Assembly (NCBI GenBank): GCA_017354575.1
Contig: JAFMQP010000010.1
Location: 1-20,614, forward strand
DNA from: Acidothermales bacterium
GTDB lineage: Bacteria > Actinomycetota > Actinomycetes > Streptosporangiales > WHST01
Length of the DNA: 20,614 nucleotides
Direction of reading: 5' to 3'
Both the position numbers and the translations under genes were made by a program. The first letter of the stretch is position 1. Each line of letters opens with the position of its first letter. Below the pieces are notes generated by a model, which searched no databases, was not told where the DNA came from, and saw only the letters and a program-made list of their open reading frames with translations. This document shows, in pieces, positions 6,272 through 13,647 of this stretch.

Positions 6272-7909
6272 GTGACGTTCACCTACGACGCGACCGCCTA
6301 CCGGACGTTCCTGGAACGCGAGTTCACCTACCTCGCGGGCTTCCGCCGCAACGTGCACCGCTACGCGGGCAACGTCGCGGTCACCGACCCCGCGACCGGC
6401 GAGCAGTGGACGTACGCAGAGCTCGGCGCGCGGGTCGACAGCCTCGCGGCCGGGCTGGCCGGCCTCGGCGTCCGCGCCGGAGACGTCGTGGTCTATCAGC
6501 TCTTCAACGGGCCTGAGTTCGCGCTGCTCTACCTCGCCACGCAGGTGTGCGGCGCCGTCGGCTCGCCGGTCAACTTCCGGCTCGCGTCCGGTGAGACCGC
6601 GTACGTCCTCGACGACAGCCGGCCGGTGATGTACGTCTACGACACCGACCTCACCGATGCGGCCGCGGACGCGCTCGAGCGGGCCGGGCACCGCCCGAAG
6701 GTGGTCGTCGCGGTCGGTTCCGCCGACCCGCTGCCCGGCGCGATCCGGTTCGAGCAGCTGCTGACCGCTTCGGGTACGCCGCCGGCGGTCACCCGCACGA
6801 GCTACGACGAGACCACGCGGCTCTACACGTCCGGCACCACGGGCATGCCGAAGGGCGTGCCGCTGAACAGCATGGTCGAGGTACTCACCGCCCACGACGT
6901 CATCATGCACTTCCCGCTGAGCCCGGAGGACCGCACGCTGAACATGACGCCGTGGTTCCATCGCGGCGGCCTCTACTCCGGCGGGCCCAACCCCGTCTTC
7001 TACCTCGGCGCCCAGGTCGTGCCGTTGCGCACGTTCGACCCGGCGCGCACGCTCGACCTCGTCGCCGAGTACGGCCTGACCCACCTCGTCGGCGCGCCCA
7101 CGAACCTCGCGATGCTGGCGCGCGCGCAGTCCGAGCAACCGCGCGACCTGTCCACGTTGCGCGGCATCGTCACGATGGGAGCGCCGCTGGAACGCGAGGC
7201 GTGCCTGCGCTACCAGGAGGTGCTCACACCGCGCATCTTCAACGGTTACGGGACGACCGAGGCGTTCTGGAACACGTTCCTGCGTCCCGTCGACCTGCCC
7301 GAGCACGCGGGTGCCGCGGGCCGGGCGTGCACCGACGACGACGTCCGCGTCGTCCGCGTGCTCGACGACCGGCTGGCCCGTCCGGACGAACCGGTCGCCA
7401 AGGACGGCGCCGAGGTCGGCGAGGTGATCGTCCGGTCGCCGAAGTGCGGCTACGCGTACGCGAACTCGCCCGGGCAGGAGGAGGCCAAGTTCCACGACGG
7501 CTGGCTCTACATAGGCGATCTGGCCACGTGGGACGCCGAGGAGTTCGTGACGATCGTCGGGCGCAAGGACGACATGCTCATCTCCGGCGGCGAGAACGTG
7601 CACCCGGTGCAGGTGGAGGAGGCGCTCGACGAGCACCCGGGCGTCGCCGACGCGATCGTCGTCGGTGTCCCCGATCCGCAGTGGGGCCAACGCGTCGTCG
7701 CGTATGTCGTGCGCGCCGACGCGTCGCTCACCGCGGCCGACTGCGACGCGCACTGCCGCGCGCATCCGATGCTCTCGACGTTCAAGCGACCGCGTGCGTA
7801 CCGCTTCGTCGACGAGCTGCCGGTGACCGCGACGGGCAAGAAGGTGCACTACCGTGCGCAGAACCAGGCGGTCCAGGACGACGCAGACGACCTGTTCGAG
7901 CGAGTGTGA
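6272..7909 (+). CDS. AMP-dependent acyl-CoA synthetase (class I adenylate-forming)
   Basis: GTG at 6272 with GAGGAGG five to six bases upstream; 545 residues. It activates a carboxylic acid with ATP to an acyl-AMP and then to acyl-CoA. Motifs in order: P-loop LYTSGTTGMPKG (184-195); FHRGG (229-233); substrate/adenine region GYGTTEAFW (325-333); YIGDLATWD (413-421) with the ATP-ribose Asp416; hinge GRKDDMLISGGENVHPVQVE (430-449); C-terminal TATGKKVHYR (519-528) holding the adenylation lysine (Lys523). All core motifs are intact, so it should be active. It follows the acyl-CoA dehydrogenase by 27 bases and precedes the hydratase-like gene by 17, forming an operon that feeds an acid into beta-oxidation-like steps. 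The particular acid is not deducible. Confidence 0.93.
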   Translation: MTFTYDATAYRTFLEREFTYLAGFRRNVHRYAGNVAVTDPATGEQWTYAELGARVDSLAAGLAGLGVRAGDVVVYQLFNGPEFALLYLATQVCGAVGSPVNFRLASGETAYVLDDSRPVMYVYDTDLTDAAADALERAGHRPKVVVAVGSADPLPGAIRFEQLLTASGTPPAVTRTSYDETTRLYTSGTTGMPKGVPLNSMVEVLTAHDVIMHFPLSPEDRTLNMTPWFHRGGLYSGGPNPVFYLGAQVVPLRTFDPARTLDLVAEYGLTHLVGAPTNLAMLARAQSEQPRDLSTLRGIVTMGAPLEREACLRYQEVLTPRIFNGYGTTEAFWNTFLRPVDLPEHAGAAGRACTDDDVRVVRVLDDRLARPDEPVAKDGAEVGEVIVRSPKCGYAYANSPGQEEAKFHDGWLYIGDLATWDAEEFVTIVGRKDDMLISGGENVHPVQVEEALDEHPGVADAIVVGVPDPQWGQRVVAYVVRADASLTAADCDAHCRAHPMLSTFKRPRAYRFVDELPVTATGKKVHYRAQNQAVQDDADDLFERV

Positions 7910-7926
7910 CGGTGAGGGGTACGAGC

Positions 7927-8724
7927 GTGGAATTCGGCGACTACGAACAGCTCCGGTTCGAACGCCACGACAACGGCGTGCTGCTCGTCACCATCGACCG
8001 GCCGGAGAAGTACAACGCCACCGACGAGCGGATGCACGGCGAGCTCGCACGTGTCTGGAGGGACGTCGCCGCGGATCCGGGCACCCGCGTCGCCGTGGTC
8101 ACGGGAGCGGGCAACGCGTTCTCGGCCGGCGGCGACCTCGCGATGGTGGCGCGGATGGCCGGTGACCACGAGCGCGTCTCGCACATGCTCGGCGAGATGA
8201 GCGATCTCGTCTACAACATCATCGACTGCGAGAAGCCGATCGTCTCCGCGATCAACGGTGTCGCCGTCGGCGCCGGCCTCGTCGTCGCGTTGCTCGCCGA
8301 CATCGCGATCTGCGCCGAGGACGCCCGGCTCGGCGACGGCCATGTCAAACTCGGCGTCGCCGCGGGCGACCACGCGGCAATCATCTGGCCGCTGCTCGCA
8401 GGCATGGCCAAGGCGCGGTACTACCTGCTCACGGGGGAGATGCTCACCGGCGCGGAGGCGGAGCGGCTCGGCATGGTGGCCAAGGCGCTGCCCCGCGAGC
8501 AGGTGCTCGAGGAGTCGTTGCGGGTCGCGCAGTCGCTTGCGACGGGAGCGCAGCAGGCCATCCGGCTGAGCAAGCGTGCTTTGAACGGCTGGCTGCGTTC
8601 TGCCGGTCCCGTCTTCGACCAGTCCGCCGCGTACGAGATGCTCACGTTCATGGGACCCGACGTACTGGAAGGTGTCGCGGCCCTGCGCGAGAAGCGCCCG
8701 CCGCGGTTCCCGTCCGCCTCATGA
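7927..8724 (+). CDS. Enoyl-CoA hydratase/isomerase (crotonase) family protein
   Basis: GTG at 7927 is chosen because GAGGGG lies seven bases upstream; GTGs at 7906 and 7912 are alternatives. It has 265 residues. Crotonase fold marks: TIDRPEKYNATDERM (22-36), the oxyanion-hole segments FSAGGDLAMV (65-74) and AINGVAVGAGLVVALLADIA (108-127), and a C-terminal helix with LSKRALNGWL. The two glutamates that hydrate enoyl-CoA in classical crotonase (rat Glu144 and Glu164) appear replaced by Val119/120 and His139 (LGDGHVKLGVAAGDHAAIIWP). A different activity of the superfamily (isomerase, thioesterase, ring cleavage, decarboxylase) is therefore plausible. It is the last gene of the acyl-CoA operon and overlaps the convergent CBS gene by six bases. 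Confidence 0.9.
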   Translation: MEFGDYEQLRFERHDNGVLLVTIDRPEKYNATDERMHGELARVWRDVAADPGTRVAVVTGAGNAFSAGGDLAMVARMAGDHERVSHMLGEMSDLVYNIIDCEKPIVSAINGVAVGAGLVVALLADIAICAEDARLGDGHVKLGVAAGDHAAIIWPLLAGMAKARYYLLTGEMLTGAEAERLGMVAKALPREQVLEESLRVAQSLATGAQQAIRLSKRALNGWLRSAGPVFDQSAAYEMLTFMGPDVLEGVAALREKRPPRFPSAS

Positions 8725-9390
8725 TCGTGGCGACGGCTTCGCGGCGCGTTCCGCCGCGGCCAGGCCGTAGCCGGTGGGGTGCAGGTCGTCGACGACGCGC
8801 GTGACGCCGGTAACGTTCCGCGCCAGGTGGACGGCTAGACCGATCGTGCTGGCCGCGGCGATCTCGCCGGTCAGGGTGACGACGCCGCCCTCCACCGAGA
8901 TGTCGGCGTCGGCGCACAGCGAGGGCAGGTAGCGGTCGAGCAGAGCCGTCACCTCGGCGCGGATGACCTCGTCGGAGCGGCCGGTCGTGAGCAGGTCGCT
9001 TGCGGTGACGACTCCCACCAGCCGGCCGGTGGAGGTGACGACGGGGAGACAGGGCACCCGTCCTACCGCCATCCGCCGGATCGCCTCGCCTATCGGGACG
9101 TCCGGCTCGACTGTCACGGCCGGCGCGGTCATGAGCGCGCCCACGTTGCCCTCGCGGCTGACGTACCGCCACAGCTTCGGCCGTCCGTTACGGATCCGCC
9201 GGCCGGGCACGAGGTCGACGAGGTCGGTGTCGGACACGACGCCGACCACCTGCCCGGCGCCGTCGACGACCGGCACGGTGCGCAGGTGCGACCCGGTGAG
9301 CAGCTCGACCAGCTCGGCCGCGGCACTGTCCGGGGACGCGACGACCACCTCGGTCGTCATCACGTCTCCGACCGTCGTCGGCTCGTCCAT
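8719..9390 (-). CDS. CBS-domain pair protein with C-terminal BON domain
   Basis: ATG at 9390 (or ATG 9396, two codons earlier; GGAG lies just upstream of both); 223 residues. The first CBS motif spans about 7-60 (VGDVMTTEVVVASPDSAAAE, GVVSDTDLVD). The second spans about 83-137 (VGALMTAPAVTVEPDVPIGE, LVGVVTASDLLTT). A BON domain fills about 140-205 (DADISVEGGVVTLTGEI, GVTRVVDDL). CBS pairs bind adenosyl ligands such as AMP or SAM and regulate partners; BON domains bind phospholipid or ligands. The CBS-CBS-BON architecture is common in actinobacterial stress proteins related to Hrp1-type proteins. The gene is monocistronic and convergent with the hydratase gene; the two stops share the palindrome TCATGA. 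Confidence 0.92.
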   Translation of the reverse strand: MDEPTTVGDVMTTEVVVASPDSAAAELVELLTGSHLRTVPVVDGAGQVVGVVSDTDLVDLVPGRRIRNGRPKLWRYVSREGNVGALMTAPAVTVEPDVPIGEAIRRMAVGRVPCLPVVTSTGRLVGVVTASDLLTTGRSDEVIRAEVTALLDRYLPSLCADADISVEGGVVTLTGEIAAASTIGLAVHLARNVTGVTRVVDDLHPTGYGLAAAERAAKPSPRS

Positions 9391-9469
9391 CAGCATGCTC
9401 TCCGTGCGGCTTCCCCGAACGATAAGTCCTGGGCGTCGGCGTACGCCAGAAGCGGTTGACGAGGGCACG

Positions 9470-9958
9470 TCAGTGGACGACCCGGTACTTGACATGCGTG
9501 ACGGTGGGTGAGCCGACCACCTTCAGCGGTTCCATGCAGAGGTCTTCGACGCCGTCGAACGGGCGCTCGCCCGCGCCGAGCATGATCGGCCGCCCCCCCG
9601 GCGATGGCGACCTTCTGGTGCCGGCCGCCGCGCGGGCCTGGTCCATCGCGGCCCTGGCGCCCTCCGTGACGGACGCGAACGTCGTGCCTCCCTTCCGTTC
9701 CAGCGGCTCGCGCGGGTGATGCGTCAGGACGAACACGGGCGCGTGGTACGGCGGTTCCTCGCCCCACCAGCCGGTCCACGACTCGTCCCACTCGCCGTCG
9801 CCAACACCGAACATCTTCCGGCGCATGACGAACGCGCCGGCGCCGTCGTCCGCCGCGGTGAGGACCGCCGCGTCACCCTCCCTGCCCGGCTGGTCGGTCT
9901 GGAACATCCAGTCGTTGAGGCCATGGCGGAGAGCGTAGACCCTCGAACCTGGCCGCAA
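9470..9958 (-). pseudogene. Truncated RibD C-terminal/dihydrofolate reductase-like protein
   Basis: The minus-strand frame contains unmistakable DHFR-like pieces: RRKMFGVGDGEW, DESWTGWWGEEPPYHAPVFV, LTHHPREPLERKGGTTF, GARAAMDQARAAAG, and the C-terminus MLGAGERPFDGV with SPTVTHVKYRVV. Between AAAG and MLGAGERPF, near 9590-9625, the neighbouring frame carries the expected continuation QKVAIAGGAA. The return to the first frame then comes without the roughly 20-residue 'LxAGLVDELxLHxxPV' segment, so there is a frameshift plus a short deletion beside a run of seven G. The N-terminus also lacks the usual start (strand 1 and the SLDG motif) and reads as unrelated residues before DWMFQTDQ. An intact relative has about 190-215 residues. 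I call it broken; a divergent functional protein is unlikely because part of the nucleotide-binding core is lost. Confidence 0.75.
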
Positions 9959-10002
9959 GGCGCGTAGCGTCTCGTCGTACGAAGGGAGAGCGAGGAGCGG
10001 CA

Positions 10003-10818
10003 GTGGACTTCTGGATCTGTGCGACGTGCGCGGTGGAGCACGCCGAGAAGGTCGAGGTCTGCGCGATCTGTGCGGACGAGCGGCAGTGGGTGCCGGCCGA
10101 GGGGCAGCGGTGGACGACGCTCGCCGAGCTGACGGAGTCCGGTACGCGCGCCGAGGTCGCCGAGCTGGAGCCGGGCCTGCTCGGCATCACGAGCGAGCCG
10201 AAGGTCGGCATCGGCCAGCAGGCGAAGCTGGTGTGCACTCCCGCGGGCAACCTGCTGTGGGACCCGATCGGCTACCTCGACGACGACGCCGTCGCCCGGG
10301 TGCGCGAGCAGGGGGAGACCGTAGCGATCGCGGCGAGCCACCCGCACATGTTCGGCGTCCAGGTCGAATGGAGCCGGGCACTGGGCGGCGTGCCGGTGCT
10401 CGTCGCGGAGGCGGACCTGTCCTGGGTGGCACGGCCGGCCCCCGTCATCCGGCCGTGGTCGGGCACGGTGGACCCGCTGCCCGGGGTGACGCTGAGCCAG
10501 CCGGGTGGCCACTTCCCGGGCAGCGCCGTCGTGCACTGGTCCGCCGGCGCGGACGGCAGGGGCGTGCTGCTGAGCGGCGACACGGTCTTCGCTAACCCGG
10601 ACCGCACGTCGGTGAGCTTCATGCGCAGCTTTCCCAACCGCATCCCGCTGTCGGCGGCGGTCGTCGAGCGGGTCACGAAGCACGTCGAGCAGTTCGCCTT
10701 CGACCGTCTCTACGGCAACTTCGGGACGGTCGTCGACGCCGACGCGCGGGGCGTCGTCCGGCGTTCCGCCGACCGGCACATCGGCTGGGTGCGCGGCGAC
10801 TTCGACCACCTCACCTGA
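10003..10818 (+). CDS. Metallo-beta-lactamase-fold protein with N-terminal Cys4 knuckle
   Basis: GTG at 10003 with GAGGAG upstream; 271 residues. Residues 1-25 contain two CxxC pairs (CATC at 6-9, CAIC at 20-23), a rubredoxin/zinc-ribbon-like knuckle. The remainder looks like a metallo-beta-lactamase-fold hydrolase. Candidate metal ligands: ASHPHMFG (111-118, His113 and His115), PGGHFPGS (167-174, His170) and LSGDTVF (190-196, Asp193). The classical HxHxDH signature is reduced to HPHMFG, so a two-metal active site may be incomplete. A final HxxG histidine is not obvious. Substrate unknown. It is monocistronic, convergent with the TIGR03118 gene, and the two share a short hairpin over their stop codons. 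Confidence 0.8.
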   Translation: MDFWICATCAVEHAEKVEVCAICADERQWVPAEGQRWTTLAELTESGTRAEVAELEPGLLGITSEPKVGIGQQAKLVCTPAGNLLWDPIGYLDDDAVARVREQGETVAIAASHPHMFGVQVEWSRALGGVPVLVAEADLSWVARPAPVIRPWSGTVDPLPGVTLSQPGGHFPGSAVVHWSAGADGRGVLLSGDTVFANPDRTSVSFMRSFPNRIPLSAAVVERVTKHVEQFAFDRLYGNFGTVVDADARGVVRRSADRHIGWVRGDFDHLT

Positions 10819-10840
10819 CCGGCCGGCGGAGGTGCCGGTC
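10817..10840. terminator. Short bidirectional hairpin between convergent genes
   Basis: GACCGGC (10817-10823) and GCCGGTC (10834-10840) form a perfect 7-bp stem with a 10-base loop, overlapping the stop codons of both convergent genes. No T-run follows on either strand. Confidence 0.4.
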
Positions 10841-11951
10841 AGCCGGTGGGGAGCAGCCGGCCGAGCAGGCCGTGCGCCTCGTCGTCGGGACCTGCGCTGA
10901 ACCAGACCGCGTCGGTGCCCCCGGACGTCGCGGTGCCGGGCAGCAGCGCCCACAGCCCGTCGATGACGACCGGCGTGCCGTCCGCTTCTCTGAGCTGGCC
11001 GCGGAAGTGCCCGCCGTCCGCGCTGAACACGTTGATCCGTCCGTCGCCGAAGTTGCCCACGAGCAGCGATCCCGCCGTACGCCCGAAGCTCGCCGGCGCT
11101 ATCGCCATGCCCCAGGGCGCGTCCAGCGTGCCACGGCTCGCGATCCGCTGTTCGGACAGGCCGAAGTCCGTGTACCTGTCGACGACGCCGAGGCCCTGAC
11201 CCTGCACCTCGTCCGCGGCGTCCGCGTCCTGCTTGGCGTAGCTCACGTAGACGGCGTCACCGAGCGCGGCGATGCCGAACGGCGCGAACCCGCGAGGCAG
11301 ACGCCGGTCCTGGAAGAACTGCGGCGGCGTCTGGACCGGGTCGAAGTTGCCGTCGAACGCCTGCACCCGGCCGTTGTGGAAGTCCGGCGCGAGCAGGAAC
11401 GGCCCGGCGGGAGTGTGGACGAGCGCGAGGCCCTTGAAGATCGCGCCGGGCACGTGCGCCACCTGTACGGCCGCACTGGGCGATGCGGTCGGGTTCCACG
11501 CCATGATGTCGCCGCTCTCGGTCGCGAAGATGAACCGCGCCGGCCCCGAGCCGCCCGGCCCGGTGACGGGGAAGGCGGTCGTGTCGTTGAACGCGATGCC
11601 GGTCGGCCCGCCGGCGACCGCGACCTCGATCGCGGAGACCTTCGTCACCGCGGTGCCGCCCGCGCCGCCCGTGTAGAGCGTCGACGAGTCGGACCCGTTG
11701 TTCGCCGACCAGACCGGCGTGGTCGGCCCGGACGTGAGCCCCCAGGAGTTCACCAGCTTGGGGTCGGTGACCGCCGCGCGGCCGGGAACGTCGGAGACGT
11801 CGTTGACCTGCTGGACGGTCGGGAGCGGGCCGCTCCCGTCGTCGGCCGCGACGGGGAGCGCGCCCGTCCCCACCGACAATGCCGCCGCGGCGAGCGCGGT
11901 GACGACCCAGTGGCCTGTTCTCCGGCCACGGTGCGATCCGTTGTTGGGCAT
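10839..11951 (-). CDS. Secreted TIGR03118-family protein
   Basis: ATG at 11951 with GGGGAGAGG upstream; 370 residues. A signal peptide covers about residues 1-36 (basic NNGSHRGRRTGH, a hydrophobic core VVTALAAAALSVGTGALPV, cleavage after VAA). The mature part matches the TIGR03118 type: QQVNDVSDVPGRAAVTDPKL, VNSWGLTSGPTTPVWSANNG, then repeated Gly/Asp-rich strands such as FGIAALGDAVYVSYAKQD, APWGMAIAPASFGRTAGSLL and VGNFGDGRINVF. The repeated strands suggest a beta-propeller. The family is found in bacteria as exported proteins of unknown function. No catalytic motif is visible. It is transcribed away from DUF4396 with a 110-base gap, so cotranscription with that gene is possible but not shown. 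Confidence 0.88.
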   Translation of the reverse strand: MPNNGSHRGRRTGHWVVTALAAAALSVGTGALPVAADDGSGPLPTVQQVNDVSDVPGRAAVTDPKLVNSWGLTSGPTTPVWSANNGSDSSTLYTGGAGGTAVTKVSAIEVAVAGGPTGIAFNDTTAFPVTGPGGSGPARFIFATESGDIMAWNPTASPSAAVQVAHVPGAIFKGLALVHTPAGPFLLAPDFHNGRVQAFDGNFDPVQTPPQFFQDRRLPRGFAPFGIAALGDAVYVSYAKQDADAADEVQGQGLGVVDRYTDFGLSEQRIASRGTLDAPWGMAIAPASFGRTAGSLLVGNFGDGRINVFSADGGHFRGQLREADGTPVVIDGLWALLPGTATSGGTDAVWFSAGPDDEAHGLLGRLLPTG

Positions 11952-12061
11952 GTGCCTCTCCCCGCAGTTCCGCGCGTCCGGCCACCCCCGCGACCGCGGC
12001 GTCCCTGCCGCGGCGCGGACGCACTCCACGTCGGTACCTACGTGCCCAGGGAACGCGAGGT

Positions 12062-12559
12062 TCAGCGGCGGGACGGTCGGTGACCGTCGTGCTGGCCGCG
12101 CACGACGGCGTGCCCCTTGCCCCTGGCGACCATCCAGCGGTTGACCGGCGTCGCGACGACGAACGCGATCAGCAGGGACAGCGCGAGGGACACCCAGAAC
12201 AGCGCGGTCGTCACGCCGGCGTCGATCGCTGCGGGTACGACCACCATGACCGCGTTGTCGACGATCTCCATCACCGCGATCGACGCGGTGTCGGCTGCCA
12301 GCGCGACGCCGAGCGCGGCACGCGGGCCGAGTCCGCCGCGCATCACGCCGCGCATGGTGAGCGCGTAGCCGAACACGAACGCGAGCGCCACCGAGAGGAC
12401 CACCGTGCCGGCGTTGTGCAGGCCGAGGGAGGTCCCGAGCACCATCCCGAGCACCTCGCCGACGGCGCAACCGGTCAGGCAGTGCAGCGTGGCCAGCGCG
12501 GCCATCCGCCAGGTCCCGCCGCTCGAGTGACTCCCCGTCGTCTGCACCGGTGCGGACAT
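12062..12559 (-). CDS. DUF4396 family integral membrane protein
   Basis: ATG at 12559 with a strong AGGAGG; 165 residues. The DUF4396 pattern is clear: LATLHCLTGCAVGEVLGMVL (23-42), VLAFVFGYALTM-like helix (about 54-70), AADTASIAVMEIVDNAVMVV (89-108) and a final helix before PVNRWMVARGKGHAVV (138-153). There are four predicted membrane helices, with conserved His, Cys, Asp and Glu within or near them (HCLTGC, DTASIAVMEIVDN), compatible with metal binding or transport. The family function is not established. A TACCC/GGGTA inverted repeat lies just upstream of the ribosome binding site, similar to copper-responsive CsoR operators, which favours a metal-related role by inference only. Confidence 0.88.
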   Translation of the reverse strand: MSAPVQTTGSHSSGGTWRMAALATLHCLTGCAVGEVLGMVLGTSLGLHNAGTVVLSVALAFVFGYALTMRGVMRGGLGPRAALGVALAADTASIAVMEIVDNAVMVVVPAAIDAGVTTALFWVSLALSLLIAFVVATPVNRWMVARGKGHAVVRGQHDGHRPSRR

Positions 12560-12572
12560 GCGTGTCCTCCTA

Positions 12573-12587
12573 TACCCATGGGGGGTA
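12573..12587 (-). promoter_or_regulatory. CsoR-like inverted repeat upstream of the DUF4396 gene
   Basis: TACCCATGGGGGGTA is an inverted repeat of TACCC and GGGTA with a 5-base spacer. It lies directly upstream of the AGGAGG of the DUF4396 gene; on the minus strand a TATAGG -10-like hexamer overlaps its edge. The pattern (G-run/C-run flanked by TA) resembles operators of the CsoR/RcnR family of metal-sensing repressors. No CsoR gene is in the window. Confidence 0.4.
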
Positions 12588-12589
12588 CG

Positions 12590-12945
12590 GGAACCGGCGA
12601 GGCCGTCGGCTCATTCCCGCCGGCGAAGGGCGCGTGAGACCGCTCACGTAGCCCGGCGGTTCCGTTCACCGCTTTGCTACGGTGGTTCCTGGTGGTGAAC
12701 TCGTTTCCGCTCGACGACCGCGGGTATGCGTCGGGCGTGATGCGGCAGCGAGAACTCGGATCGGGTGTCCGGTGGGGACACCGTGCAAGGGTGCGCGATA
12801 CCCGACGCTCCGTGCCGCAGGCCCCCTGATCCGGCCACCCTGTGTCATGTCCGTACGGGCCAGGCGGCGCTGCCGGCTCACCCGCTCCGCCACGATCCGG
12901 TCGGGGCGACTCACGAGGGAGACCAATGCAACACGAGGACGTGCG
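12590..12945. other. Long intergenic leader before the membrane protein gene, possibly structured
   Basis: I see no gene here. Several inverted repeats are present: CGTGAG/CTCACG (12633-12648), GGTGTCC/GGACACC (12764-12782), and a distant pair CGGGTAT (12721-12727) with ATACCCG (12798-12804) that encloses the second hairpin. This could be a folded 5' untranslated region, but it matches no riboswitch consensus that I recognise. Confidence 0.35.
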
Positions 12946-13647
12946 ATGACGTTCGGGCAGCGCGTCACAGCTGAGCGCACGGTGACCCCGCGCCGGTCCT
13001 GGCCGGTGCTGTGGCAGTGCGCGACCTGGCCGGTGCTGGTCGCGGCCGCGTCCGGCCCGCTCGCGGCGGCTGGTCTCATCGCCGCCGCCGAGGTGTCGTG
13101 GCTACTCGTCCTGGCGGTGACCGCCGCCGGCGCGGTCCTGAGCGGCGGTCTCACGCTGGTGCTCGCGAGGCGTCGCCGGACGGGACGCGGCCGTGCCGGC
13201 ATGCTGTTCGGGAGTCTCCTGGCGGCCTGCTGGGCGCTGGCGGCGCTGGTGCTCCTGCCGCTCGCGGCGCCGTGGGCGCTGGCGGCCGGCCTGCTCGTGG
13301 GACTCGCGAGCGCCTGGGTCGTCCTCGCCGAGGCGCGGCAGCGGCTGCGGGAGTCCCGCGGCGCGTGGCGACTCCCGACGGCGTTCGCCGCGGTGCCACG
13401 CCGCTACCAACGCGCGGTGCTGCGCGGCAGGTCGGCCGAGCAGCTGTGCCGGATGTGGGACGCGGCCGGGCGCGAGATGGGCCAGGTCGCCCATGTCGAC
13501 GCGCTCTCTGACTACCTGGAGCTGCGGCGGCTGCTGCTCGCGGAGCTCGAGCGACGCGACCCGGCGGCGTTCGCGAAGTGGCTCGAGCACGCCGACGCGG
13601 GGCACATCTGGGAGTGGCTGGTTCCCGGGCACCGCGCTCAGTCGTAG
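12946..13647 (+). CDS. Hypothetical multi-pass membrane protein
   Basis: ATG at 12946 is chosen because GAGG lies eight bases upstream and the charged N-terminus leads straight into a helix; a longer open frame to 12682 looks like leader sequence. It has 233 residues. Four hydrophobic stretches: about 20-44, 48-74, 84-107 and 108-128, with a basic loop RRRRTGRGR between the second and third. The C-terminal 100 residues are soluble and helical: RRYQRAVLRGRSAEQLCRMW, DALSDYLELRRLLLAELERR, AAFAKWLEHADAGHIWEWLV. I do not recognise a named family. Its last ten bases overlap the convergent OmpA-like gene. It may be a cell-envelope protein, but nothing in the sequence states a role. Confidence 0.75.
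   Translation: MTFGQRVTAERTVTPRRSWPVLWQCATWPVLVAAASGPLAAAGLIAAAEVSWLLVLAVTAAGAVLSGGLTLVLARRRRTGRGRAGMLFGSLLAACWALAALVLLPLAAPWALAAGLLVGLASAWVVLAEARQRLRESRGAWRLPTAFAAVPRRYQRAVLRGRSAEQLCRMWDAAGREMGQVAHVDALSDYLELRRLLLAELERRDPAAFAKWLEHADAGHIWEWLVPGHRAQS

Noticed and set aside
9405..9435. GGACTTATCG upstream of the CBS-BON gene, reminiscent of a DosR-type half site
   Set aside because: Only one half resembles the DosR palindrome; the second half does not match, so no operator is claimed.
10839..12470. 543-codon frame joining the TIGR03118 gene with sequence upstream to 12470
   Set aside because: The upstream part is antisense/alternate-frame to DUF4396; the signal peptide and GGGGAGAGG before 11951 define the real start.
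12806..12845. CTGATCCGG near the end of the leader region, similar to part of a TPP riboswitch
   Set aside because: The matching CTGAG and the rest of the thi-box are absent, and the downstream gene has no link to thiamine.
12682..12945. N-terminal extension of the membrane-protein frame back to 12682
   Set aside because: The extension is Arg-rich without domain signal; the ATG at 12946 has a ribosome binding site and leads directly into a membrane helix.
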